64,000 bases of DNA from Tubulanus polymorphus. Taxonomy: Eukaryota > Nemertea > Palaeonemertea > Tubulaniformes > Tubulanidae. The DNA is taken from assembly GCF_964204645.1 (NCBI RefSeq), contig NW_027437455.1, forward strand, positions 1 through 64,000, in the 5' to 3' direction. Positions 44,431-53,639 of this stretch are shown piece by piece (positions within the stretch are counted from its first letter, which is position 1; the number at the start of each line of letters is the position of its first letter). The translations under genes were made by a program, and so were the position numbers. The notes below the pieces were generated by a model, which ran no database searches, was not told the origin of the DNA, and was given only the letters and a program-made list of their open reading frames with translations.

Positions 44431-44769
44431 ACTATCATCAAAATATTTAGTTATCTTAGTGATGATTATTTCAACATTTATTTTATTACTAGTTTCATTT
44501 GTATATATTTCAATTATTATTTTTTTAATATCATCGATTATAAAATCTTCATCTAATTCATAAAATCTTAAAGATTCTCTAATTAAATTAGTAATCTTTT
44601 CTACATTTAAAGTTTCTTTATCTATTGTTGTTTCATACTCAAATGTTGTTTCATTAGAAAATACAATATTTTTGATATGTGTTATTACATCATTAATATT
44701 AAATTTCATTTCTTTCTCACGTTTAAAATCAAATCCAAAACATATACTCGGTCCAACAGTTATATTCAT
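44413..44769 (-). CDS. Hypothetical acidic protein (118 aa)
   Basis: The product is a soluble, mixed alpha/beta-looking protein with no cysteine cluster or membrane segment. It contains DIKKIIIEIYTNETS and ends DDSDFFDK. An internal ATG at residue 21 is possible, but the upstream ATG is preferred because it carries the TATATAAATG context and T-run motif shared by the cluster. It lies between a small membrane protein and the minor capsid candidate. I do not recognise the family. Confidence 0.6.
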   Translation of the reverse strand: MNITVGPSICFGFDFKREKEMKFNINDVITHIKNIVFSNETTFEYETTIDKETLNVEKITNLIRESLRFYELDEDFIIDDIKKIIIEIYTNETSNKINVEIIITKITKYFDDSDFFDK

Positions 44770-44788
44770 TTATATATCAAAAAAATTA
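44770..44788 (-). promoter_or_regulatory. Virion-class promoter-like motif, 118-aa gene
   Basis: Minus-strand TAATTTTTTTGATATATAA abuts ATGA, with a T7 run, GA spacer and TATAA. It is nearly identical to 44413-44430. It overlaps the stop codon that ends the displaced tail of the minor capsid candidate. Confidence 0.6.
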
Positions 44789-44965
44789 CTCTCTACATCT
44801 TATAACTAATTCATATATCACAGGAAAGTTATTTAAATCAATTAAGTATCCATTATGATTTCTTATTTCTAATTTAAAATTATTAAATTTAGGAATGCAA
44901 GGTTTAAAATCACATTCTGTTAAATTATAATTTATTTGAGTTCCAAATTGTTTAACATTTTTTTA
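44786..44965 (-). pseudogene. Displaced C-terminal part of minor capsid candidate
   Basis: An open frame of about 58 codons without its own start ends at TAA 44786-44788. It contains the words FKPCIPKFNNF, LEIRNHNG and FPVIYELVIRC, a beta-strand-like composition consistent with the end of a jelly-roll. It lies +1 to the upstream 196-aa frame, and the switch coincides with an A7 run (T run 44958-44964 on the plus strand). It is read as the rest of the same protein. Confidence 0.75.
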
Positions 44966-45542
44966 GCGGTAAAATATTTAGTATACTAGAACTACAAATT
45001 GTTTCTTTAGTTGCTTCGAAAGTTTTTGTGGGCTCGATTAAATTGCAATAAATATAAAAGTGTGTAAAAGGTATTATATTTGGCGTAGTATCAACATTTG
45101 AATAAACTTTATTTGGATTAACTCCTAGCATTTTAGCTAATGGTTTTCTTACTATGAATTTATATTGTTCATTAGTTAACTTTATTCTTATTTTATTAGT
45201 ACTATCGATTTTATTAAATTTAATGTTAAACCCAACAGATTCACCCACTTTTAACCGAGCTCTTCTATTAATTTCTTGTGCTAATGTATCTAAATTATAT
45301 AATCCTGGTCTTAGAAATAGATGATACCATTTATCCATATTTCTATCATGAATCATAAACAATCTATGATCAAAACTTTTATCCGATATATTGTAAAAAG
45401 AATTACATAAACTTATATTAACTAATTTTAAATCTACACAATTCTTAAATTCTCTATCTAATTGTACTAATAAATTATGAGATTTATAATTTGTAAGTTT
45501 TCTAGAATCAACAAATATTCTATATTCTTTTAATTCCGCCAT
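44952..45542 (-). CDS. Putative minor capsid (penton) protein, frameshifted (196 aa)
   Basis: The N-terminal block RIFVDSRKL, then LLVQLDREFKNCVDLKLVNISL, FLRPGLYNLDTLAQEINRR, and KPLAKMLGVNP form the pattern that I associate with the single jelly-roll minor capsid (PX type) of Polintons. The frame ends just after LNILPLKKC at an A7 run, and about 58 more codons continue in the +1 frame down to 44786. The intact protein would be close to 250 residues. The extra A may be a genuine inactivating mutation, an assembly homopolymer error, or programmed frameshifting. The start context AAATAAATGGC follows the element pattern. Confidence 0.65.
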   Translation of the reverse strand: MAELKEYRIFVDSRKLTNYKSHNLLVQLDREFKNCVDLKLVNISLCNSFYNISDKSFDHRLFMIHDRNMDKWYHLFLRPGLYNLDTLAQEINRRARLKVGESVGFNIKFNKIDSTNKIRIKLTNEQYKFIVRKPLAKMLGVNPNKVYSNVDTTPNIIPFTHFYIYCNLIEPTKTFEATKETICSSSILNILPLKKC

Positions 45543-45559
45543 TTATTTTACATATTTTC

Positions 45560-45901
45560 TTATTCGAAATCTATTTCATGGTGTCCTTTTTCATTCTTAC
45601 CTTTGTATATGAAATAGAAATCTCCAGAACATAATTCTTCTAGATCTTCACTTGATAATCTATGAAATCTATCTGGTAAATAAGTCCTGAATTTATATTT
45701 ATTTCCTTTTAATCCTTCATATTCTAAATGAATTACTAATTTATCTCCATATTTATTAGTAATTGTAACAATATTTGTAATTAAATATTTCTTGTGAATT
45801 GTTAACTCAGTTAGTTTTTTGAATTTATAATCTACAGATTTTACATTTGTGGTATCTTTAATTCTATCTAAGAATTCATTGTGTACTTGTTTACTCTCCA
45901 T
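45560..45901 (-). CDS. Small conserved Polinton protein (113 aa), possible DNA binding
   Basis: The blocks FKKLTELTIHKKYLITNIV, NKYGDKLVIHLEY, TYLPDRFHRLSSEDLEEL and FYFIYKGK give a five-strand, OB-like pattern. From memory, small proteins with LPDRF lie near the polymerase in several invertebrate Polintons. A single-stranded-DNA-binding role would fit the location but is inference only. The gene lies 28 bp downstream of the polymerase stop, in the same direction. Its start (GTATAATAAATGG) resembles the replication-class motif, whereas its downstream neighbours carry the T-run motif. Confidence 0.6.
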   Translation of the reverse strand: MESKQVHNEFLDRIKDTTNVKSVDYKFKKLTELTIHKKYLITNIVTITNKYGDKLVIHLEYEGLKGNKYKFRTYLPDRFHRLSSEDLEELCSGDFYFIYKGKNEKGHHEIDFE

Positions 45902-45925
45902 TTATTATACAAATTTTAATTGAAA
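45902..45925 (-). promoter_or_regulatory. Promoter-like motif, 113-aa gene
   Basis: Minus-strand CAATTAAAATTTGTATAATAA runs into ATGG. The GTATAATAAATGG end is identical to that of the HNH gene. It lies between this gene and the polymerase stop. Confidence 0.45.
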
Positions 45926-45929
45926 TTTA

Positions 45930-48900
45930 TTAACACGCTAGAATCCTTTTCATAATCTCATTTTCTTTTGTTTCTTCTCTTTTGAATTTTATATATTCAT
46001 CTAAATTGCAACCATAGGCGACTGTGTGGATTCCATCATCTAAAATATATCTTTTATCATCAAATGGATTTAGACTTATCTTCTCTATCTCTTCAATAAA
46101 CATTTCGTGGTACTCAGATCTTAAACATTTCATTTTATGTTTTCTAACTTCTTCATTAAATATACAATTGATGTAATCTTTAAAATGAATATTCTTTTCT
46201 ACTACACTTTTGGTTATTCCTTTTAACTTTTTAGCTTCATGTTCTTTAGTTTTATAACTATACATTTTAGATCTAATACCAATGAACTCTATCATTTCTT
46301 CACCGCCTAATTCATCCTTAAACTTCCCAGGAACTTTTTTATTATCATTGCTAAACAATTCATGATCTTTAGGATAGTTACTGAAATCAAAATGGTGTTT
46401 TAATATTTTTAAGTCTTTTGTTATGTTATCACTTTTTATCTTTAATATGTAACTGTCAGTATCTAGATATAATATTTCTATATTTTTTTCTCCAAAATGG
46501 GGTTGTAATATGTTATAGTAAAATTGATACATTAATAACTTTGATAATTCTAAAACCGATGCACCAACATAGATTGGTTTATTGAACTTCATAGAAGTTC
46601 TTTTTAATTTAACTGCTGCTAAATTTTCATCGAATATTCTATTACCTATGAATTTCGGATACGATTGCAAATGTCTAATTCTTTTACCATTACTGACTAA
46701 CTCAATGTCGTTTCTATTACGAATATTCTCACAAGTCTTACCATAAAACGCATTATTCATCAATTTAAAAAAATCCTTCTCAAAATCAGTTTTAGCTTCA
46801 GTTCTCTGTGTAGTATTAAAATCTATATATTTTTCTAACCACTTAGATTGACTAAATGAAATATATCTATGTACTTTTTTTAGAATCATTCCTTGATTCA
46901 AATAGAATTTTAACATTCTATAATGCACAACGTAATTATATTTATCTTCTTGAGTTACCATTAACTTTTCAGTATGAATATGATTATCGGGTTTAATTCT
47001 TTTTTGATAATTTGATAATTCTTCATGTTTAACAGTTTTATGTTCGGGACAATATGCTAGATTTCTAGATTTGAATTTAATATTTTCAGGGTATTCTAAA
47101 TCTACAACAAAGAAGTAACCAATATCTGAATCATCTGCAATATCTAGGATTCTTTTCTTCCAATCAAATTTATCAATTTGTAAAACTTCAGTTATTTCAA
47201 ACATCCCATAAGGTTGTGGTTCTATCATTGCCCAACCATAAAGATTATTTGCATCTATGTATAATAATTTATATCCAGGATTATCATTTACATTGAAATA
47301 TCTATCACCCAATACACCTGAAACACCTCCTCTTATAGATTTTTCAAATAATAGTAATTGATCTATATTTGTTAACAAGTCCATTTTTATATCTGTAAAT
47401 TTTAATCCACAATCCCATGTTAATCCTGGACTAGAATAACAATGACAAGGATCAATATTGAAATATTTTAGGTTTACATCTCTAAACCTTTCGAATATAT
47501 CGGTTAATAATAATACATCTGATTTTAAATATAAATCTACTAATTGTCCATGATTTTTAATTTCGAAATGATTCCAAATATTCAATGTTCTATTATAGAC
47601 TTCATCTTTAACATATTCATTTTTTATTTCATCATAGAATTGTTCTTTCAATAATTCAGTTATTTTAAAATCATTATGATTTTTATAGAAAGAATATGGA
47701 ATTGCTCCTTTATATCTCATTAATTTAAAATCATCATAATTTGGGTAATATTCTTTTAATATCTTTAATTCATCATCAACTAATGATTTAGATAAATTAT
47801 CTAATGAACTATTTAAAAATCTATATGAATCTATAAATCTTAAACAACCAAATTGGAATGATATATAATTCTCAGATGTTTTAGCTAACATTCTAAATTT
47901 ATAAGTTGGTATTTTATCTTTTGATCTATTTGAATTTAATCTTTCTATTTCATTATTAATTTCTTCTATTTTATGACACAGTTGTTTGATAAATAAATGT
48001 GCGTCATATCCTGATAGATTATGAAATATAATGGGGACAAAATTTACTTTTTTGGCTTGCAAATTACAATTCTCATGTGCAGCGCCTCTAAACTTTCCAT
48101 TCAAATGATCATGGTCTCTTACTTTTTTATCTTTATAATTAAATATCTTTTCACAATAATAACATTTATCTGCAAACGCAAATACTTCTTTATCTTCTTC
48201 TGTCATAATTATTTCTTTATTTGTATTCAATAATTTACTAAATCTTATTTCATATTCAATTAATAAGTCACAAAAATGATTGATAACATTTTCATTTCTA
48301 TAATGATAATATTCACTTTCAATTAGTTCTGGATAATCAGATTTTATATATAACCCGAAAGCAGCAGCTGATTGATGAATCATTTTAATAGTATTTGTTA
48401 TTGGTGGTTCTTCTGAATAATCACTTTCATTAGAATTTAATTTCTTTCTTTTATAATATATATCTTTTCTATCTTTATCTGTTAATTCTTTATTTAATGA
48501 TTCAAAATCTCCATATATTACAAATGGTACTTTATTTTTGTAATCATATTTTTTGAATTCTAATATTTTATCTTTTTCATTTGGTAAAACTAATTTACAA
48601 TAATCATGATTATCACATAATTGTTTATGATTTAATAATGCACCTTCAGTTCTGAATTTATGTAAACATTTTCTACATAGATATATTTTATTATCAAAAT
48701 CATTTTCTGATTTAAAAAATAAATCAATTCTTTTAATCCACATATAATGATTCTCATAATATAGTATATCTATAACATCATTTGAATCATAATCTTTTGA
48801 TAGGTATAAAGGTTCTAATGTATAATGTTTAATATTATTTCCTTTCGTATTTGGTAATTTGATTAAATCAAATACATTTATCTTTATATTATTATCTCTT

Positions 48901-49964
48901 TCTATTTTTGGAATATTTTTAATTCTAACAGGATACTTATCTATCTTATAATTATTTTCAAATTGTTTATAATGAGTTAATCTATAAGTATGTTTATTAT
49001 AATCTTCAACTGGGTGTAAACAACTTATTATAGCCCATAGAAAACATTTATCATCTTCATTTTGTATATTTATTACACCATTAGTTTTAAATGGTAGTTT
49101 AATATAACTTGTTCCATTTATACTATCATCTTTATAATATGATAAATTATTTTCATCAATTGGTTTTGATTTAGTTAACTTATTATATTTTGTGTTATAA
49201 ACATGTAAAGTTATAAATATTATCTCATCAAACATTAAACCAGATCCTTCAAAATATTTCTCTTCTATTTTAGTTTTTATTTCATTATAACATTTATTTA
49301 ATTTATCATCTATATGTTGTTTAGATATAATATGTTGTGAATGAGAATTTATATTATATATTGGTTTATCTTCAGATTTTATAAACTTTACTTTAACTGA
49401 TATACTAATTTTAGGATATTCAACATCTGTAATTATTTTTATTATTTCTTTCATATTTTCTAAATGTTTTTTATTTTCTTCTAATGTTTTTCCTTTATGA
49501 AATTTAAACTCGATAGCTGCTGGACCAATATCACTTTTAAATGCTTCGGTTATCTCTATATCTTTTTTATTATCTAATGAATTAATATAATTTCTTACAT
49601 CTTCCATATATGGTCTTTTATTGTTTAATTTATTTTTTATTCTTTTAATTGTCTTCTGTTTCTTATCGTTATCATTATCAAAATAATCTTCACCTAAAAT
49701 ATCATTATTCTTATTTCTAATATGACTTATAGATTTTAAATGTTCTTTATAATATCTTTTATCACTGAATGATTGATTACATGTATCACATTTGTATGTT
49801 TCTTTTTCATTCTTTAATTCTTCTAATTTAGTTTCTAATATATCATCCTTATATTCTAGTTTCAATTTATTCTCTAAATGTGTTATAGTTTTATTGTGTC
49901 TTGCTTTTTGAGATTTATCTATATCGATATTACATGTTGGGCAGTAGTATTTATTTGCTTCCAT
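45930..49964 (-). CDS. Protein-primed family B DNA polymerase (1344 aa)
   Basis: This replicates the element from its termini using a protein primer. Two C2H2 fingers lie at 8-29 and 59-81, and a third zinc site at 430-453. A region at about 300-410 has NEDDKCFLWAIISCL (C307) and YYENHYMWI (H406), which looks like a cysteine-protease-type fold. Exonuclease motifs are VIYGDFESL (D486, E488), FHNLSGYDAHLF (648-658) and YLKSDVLLLTD (812-822). A CYYC...DHDHLNGKFRG segment (601-627) looks like an inserted treble clef. Polymerase motifs are YIDANNLYGWAM (A, 902-913), LMNNAFYGK (B, 1068-1076) and YLDTDSYIL (C, 1166-1174). A terminal-protein domain probably lies around 110-300. The first 38 codons lie inside the right TIR. 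Confidence 0.96.
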   Translation of the reverse strand: MEANKYYCPTCNIDIDKSQKARHNKTITHLENKLKLEYKDDILETKLEELKNEKETYKCDTCNQSFSDKRYYKEHLKSISHIRNKNNDILGEDYFDNDNDKKQKTIKRIKNKLNNKRPYMEDVRNYINSLDNKKDIEITEAFKSDIGPAAIEFKFHKGKTLEENKKHLENMKEIIKIITDVEYPKISISVKVKFIKSEDKPIYNINSHSQHIISKQHIDDKLNKCYNEIKTKIEEKYFEGSGLMFDEIIFITLHVYNTKYNKLTKSKPIDENNLSYYKDDSINGTSYIKLPFKTNGVINIQNEDDKCFLWAIISCLHPVEDYNKHTYRLTHYKQFENNYKIDKYPVRIKNIPKIERDNNIKINVFDLIKLPNTKGNNIKHYTLEPLYLSKDYDSNDVIDILYYENHYMWIKRIDLFFKSENDFDNKIYLCRKCLHKFRTEGALLNHKQLCDNHDYCKLVLPNEKDKILEFKKYDYKNKVPFVIYGDFESLNKELTDKDRKDIYYKRKKLNSNESDYSEEPPITNTIKMIHQSAAAFGLYIKSDYPELIESEYYHYRNENVINHFCDLLIEYEIRFSKLLNTNKEIIMTEEDKEVFAFADKCYYCEKIFNYKDKKVRDHDHLNGKFRGAAHENCNLQAKKVNFVPIIFHNLSGYDAHLFIKQLCHKIEEINNEIERLNSNRSKDKIPTYKFRMLAKTSENYISFQFGCLRFIDSYRFLNSSLDNLSKSLVDDELKILKEYYPNYDDFKLMRYKGAIPYSFYKNHNDFKITELLKEQFYDEIKNEYVKDEVYNRTLNIWNHFEIKNHGQLVDLYLKSDVLLLTDIFERFRDVNLKYFNIDPCHCYSSPGLTWDCGLKFTDIKMDLLTNIDQLLLFEKSIRGGVSGVLGDRYFNVNDNPGYKLLYIDANNLYGWAMIEPQPYGMFEITEVLQIDKFDWKKRILDIADDSDIGYFFVVDLEYPENIKFKSRNLAYCPEHKTVKHEELSNYQKRIKPDNHIHTEKLMVTQEDKYNYVVHYRMLKFYLNQGMILKKVHRYISFSQSKWLEKYIDFNTTQRTEAKTDFEKDFFKLMNNAFYGKTCENIRNRNDIELVSNGKRIRHLQSYPKFIGNRIFDENLAAVKLKRTSMKFNKPIYVGASVLELSKLLMYQFYYNILQPHFGEKNIEILYLDTDSYILKIKSDNITKDLKILKHHFDFSNYPKDHELFSNDNKKVPGKFKDELGGEEMIEFIGIRSKMYSYKTKEHEAKKLKGITKSVVEKNIHFKDYINCIFNEEVRKHKMKCLRSEYHEMFIEEIEKISLNPFDDKRYILDDGIHTVAYGCNLDEYIKFKREETKENEIMKRILAC

Positions 49965-49992
49965 TTTAATACTATATTTTTTATTAAAATTG
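49965..49992 (-). promoter_or_regulatory. Replication-class promoter-like motif, polymerase
   Basis: Minus-strand CAATTTTAATAAAAAATAT then AGTATTAAA leads into ATGG. It lies in the TIR, so an identical copy sits at 32241-32268 before the broken left copy. It matches the motifs of the HNH and zinc-finger genes. Confidence 0.55.
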
Positions 49993-50044
49993 ATTTTAGA
50001 AGTTCAATGATTTAAATGTTATTCATATATGTGAATATTTTAAG

Positions 50045-50313
50045 AGTAATAGGGGTTTAGTTGTTTCAAGCTAAAGGTTGAACGGGCGGGTGAGTAAAAA
50101 TGAAAAAACATAAAAATAATAACAATTTCTACTTGAATTAGGAGTGAAACTCATAAAAATGAAAAATAAATTCGAGCGTGTGAGAATTTATTTTTCATTT
50201 TTATGAGTTTTGCGAGTAATTCAAGTAGAAATTGTTATTATTTTTATGTTTTTTCATTTTTTACGAGCTCGACCGTTCGACCTTTGGCCTGAAACAACTA
50301 AACCCCTATTACT
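50045..50313. repeat. Right terminal palindrome, hairpin-forming
   Basis: This 269-bp imperfect palindrome is identical in length to the left one and inverted relative to it. It starts AGTAATAGGGGTTTAG and ends CTAAACCCCTATTACT. Its inner arm reads TTTCAAGCTAAAGG where the left copy corresponds to CAGGCTAAAGG, so the copies differ by one base there. Confidence 0.9.
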
Positions 50314-50319
50314 GACATT
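50314..50319. repeat. Polinton target-site duplication, right copy
   Basis: GACATT follows the right terminus and matches 31914-31919. The satellite monomer then resumes at its expected next base (GTCGTTTTTCCG). Confidence 0.95.
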
Positions 50320-53300
50320 GTCGTTTTTCCGATAGGGGGAATATTTGATACGAAAACGTCTTTTCTCGCGCTGAACGACGTTTTCGGGTCGAAAAGTGCT
50401 TTTCCTGACGATTTGAGCGCTTTTACGCATCGACATTGTCGTTTTTCCGATAGGGGGAATATTTGATACGAAAACGTCTTTTCTCGCGCTGAACGACGTT
50501 TTCGGGTCGAAAAGTGCTTTTCCTGACGATTTGAGCGCTTTTACGCATCGACATTTTCGTTTTTCCGATAGGGGGAATATTTGATACGAAAACGTCTATT
50601 CCCGCGCTGAACGACGTTTTCGGGTCGAAAAGTGCTTTTCCTGACGATTTGAGCGTTTTTACGCATCGACATTGTCGTTTTTCCGATAGGCGGAATGTTT
50701 GATACGAAAACGTCTTTTCTCGCGCTGAACGACGTTTTCGGGTCGAAAAGTGCTTTTCCTGACGATTTGAGCGCTTTTACGCATCGACATTGTCGTTTTT
50801 CCGATAGGGGGAATATTTGATACGAAAACGTCTTTTCTCGCGCTGAACGACGTTTTCGGGTCGAAAAGTGCTTTTCCTGACGATTTGAGCGCTTTTACGC
50901 ATCGACATTTTCGTTTTTCGGATAGGGGGAATATTTGATACGAAAACGTCTTTTCTCGCGCTGAACGACGTTTTCGCGTCGAAAAGTGCTTTTCCTGACG
51001 ATTTGAGCGCTTTTACGCATCGACATTTTCATTTTTCCGATAGGGGGAATATTTGATACGAAAACGTCTTTTCTCGCGCTGAACGACGTTTTCGCGTCGA
51101 AAAGTGCTTTTCCTGACGATTTGAGCGCTTTTACGCATCGACATTTTCGTTTTTCCGATAGGGGGAATATTTGATACGAAAACGTCTTTTCTCGCGCTGA
51201 ACGACGTTTTCGGGTCGAAAAGTGCTTTTCCTGACGATTTGAGCGCTTTTACGCATCGACATTGTCGTTTTTCCGATAGGGGGAATATTTGATACGAAAA
51301 CGTCTTTTCTCGCGCTGAACGACGTTTTCGGGTCGAAAAGTGCTTTTCCTGACGATTTGAGCGCTTTTACGCATCGACATTGTCGTTTTTCCGATAGGGG
51401 GAATATTTGATACGAAAACGTCTTTTCTCGCGCTGAACGACGTTTTCGCGTCGAAAAGTGCTTTTCCTGACGATTTGAGCGCTTTTACGCATCGACATTG
51501 TCGTTTTTCCGATAGGCGGAATGTTTGATACGAAAACGTCTTTTCTCGCGCTGAACGACGTTTTCGGGTCGAAAAGTGCTTTTCCTGACGATTTGAGCGC
51601 TTTTACGCATCGACATTTTCGTTTTTCCGATAGGGGGAATATTTGATACGAAAACGTCTTTTCTCGCGCTGAACGACGTTTTCGGGTCGAAAAGTGCGTT
51701 TCCTGACGATTTGAGCGCTTTTACGCATCGACATTGTCGTTTTTCCGATAGGGGGAATATTTGATACGAAAACGTCTTTTCTCGCGCTGAACGACGTTTT
51801 CGGGTCGAAAAGTGCTTTTCCTGACGATTTGAGCGCTTTTACGCATCGACATTGTCGTTTTTCCGATAGGGGGAATATTTGATACGAAAACGTCTTTTCT
51901 CGCGCTGAACGACGTTTTCGGGTCGAAAAGTGCTTTTCCTGGCGATTTGAGCGCTTTTACGCATCGACATTTTCGTTTTTCCGATAGGGGGAATATTTGA
52001 TACGAAAACGTCTTTTCTCGCGCTGAACGACGTTTTCGCGTCGAAAAGTGCTTTTCCTGACGATTTGAGCGCTTTTACGCATCGACATTGTCGTTTTTCC
52101 GATAGGGGGAATATTTGATACGAAAACATCTTTTCTCGCGCTGAACGACGTTTTCGGGTCGAAAAGTGCTTTTCCTGACGATTTGAGCGCTTTTACGCAT
52201 CGACATTGTCGTTTTTCCGATAGGGGGAATATTTGATACGAAAACGTCTTTTCTCGCGCTGAACGACGTTTTCGGGTCGAAAAGTGCGTTTCCTGACGAT
52301 TTGAGCGCTTTTACGCATCGACATTGTCGTTTTTCCGATAGGGGGAATATTTGATACGAAAACGTCTTTTCTCGCGCTGAACGACGTTTTCGGGTCGAAA
52401 AGTGCTTTTCCTGACGATTTGAGCGCTTTTACGCATCGACATTTTCGTTTTTCCGATAGGGGGAATATTTGATACGAAAACGTCTTTTCTCGCGCTGAAC
52501 GACGTTTTCGCGTCGAAAAGTGCTTTTCCCGACGATTTGAGCGCTTTTACGCATCGACATTTTCGTTTTTCCGATAGGGGGAATATTTGATACGAAAACG
52601 TCTTTTCTCGCGCTGAACGACGTTTTCGCGTCGAAAAGTGCTTTTCCTGACGATTTGAGCGCTTTTACGCATCGACATTTTCATTTTTCCGATAGGGGGA
52701 ATATTTGATACGAAAACGTCTCTTCCCGCGCTGAACGAACGTTTTCGGGTCGAAAAGTGCTTTTCCTGACGATTTGAGCGCTTTTACGCATCGACATTTT
52801 CGTTTTTCCGATAGGGGGAATATTTGATACGAAAACGTCTTTTCTCGCGCTGAACGACGTTTTCGCGTCGAAAAGTGCTTTTCCTGACGATTTGAGCGCT
52901 TTTACGCATCGACATTGTCGTTTTTCCGATAGGGGGAATATTTGATACGAAAACGTCTTTTCTCGCGCTGAACGACGTTTTCGCGTCGAAAAGTGCTTTT
53001 CCTGACGATTTGAGCGCTTTTACGCATCGACATTTTCGTTTTTCCGATAGGGGGAATATTTGATACGAAAACGTCTCTTCCCGCGCTGAACGAACGTTTT
53101 CGGGTCGAAAAGTGCTTTTCCTGACGATTTGAGCGCTTTTTCGCATCGACATTTTCGTTTTTCGGATAGGGGGAATATTTGATACGAAAACGTCTTTTCT
53201 CGCGCTGAACGACATTTTCGCGTCGAAAAGTGCTTTTCCTGACGATTTGAGCGCTTTTACGCATCGACATTTTCATTTTTCCGATAGGGGGAATATTTGA

Positions 53301-53639
53301 TACGAAAACGTCTTTTCTCGCGCTGAACGACGTTTTCGCGTCGAAAAGTGCTTTTCCTGACGATTTGAGCGCTTTTACGCATCGACATTGTCGTTTTTCC
53401 GATAGGCGGAATGTTTGATACGAAAACGTCTTTTCTCGCGCTGAACGACGTTTTCGGGTCGAAAAGTGCTTTTCCTGACGATTTGAGCGCTTTTACGCAT
53501 CGACATTGTCGTTTTTCCGATAGGGGGAATATTTGATACGAAAACGTCTTTTCTCGCCCTGAACGACGTTTTCGCGTCGAAAAGTGCTTTTTCCTGACGA
53601 TTTGAGCGCTTTTACGCATCGACATTGTCGTTTTTCCGA

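Larger units (their letters stand above)
31920..50313. mobile_element. Polinton/Maverick element, 18394 bp, near-complete
   Basis: The element has 463-bp TIRs beginning AGTAATAGGGG, a 6-bp target duplication, and the diagnostic gene set: protein-primed family B DNA polymerase, retroviral-type integrase with chromodomain, A32-like packaging ATPase, and candidate major and minor capsid genes. Its base composition is much more AT-rich than the satellite around it. Genes converge from both ends onto a non-coding centre at 37553-38124. Intact large reading frames and TIRs differing at only three noticed positions in 463 suggest recent insertion, although two virion-type genes carry single-base frameshifts. 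No separate adenovirus-type maturation protease gene was recognised. Confidence 0.96.
49851..50313 (-). repeat. Right terminal inverted repeat, 463 bp
   Basis: This is the partner of 31920-32382. It contains the functional start and first 114 bases of the polymerase gene, an AT-rich leader with the replication-class motif, and the 269-bp terminal palindrome. The element ends CCCCTATTACT. Confidence 0.95.

Noticed and set aside
44952-45542. Programmed -1 frameshift at the A7 slippery run of the minor capsid candidate
   Set aside because: A -1 shift leads quickly to a stop. The displaced tail is in the +1 frame, so the classical slippery heptamer does not explain it.
31920-50313. Virophage or free adeno-like virus genome
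   Set aside because: The target duplication in satellite DNA, TIRs and integrase show an integrated Polinton. The gene set alone cannot show that particles are made.
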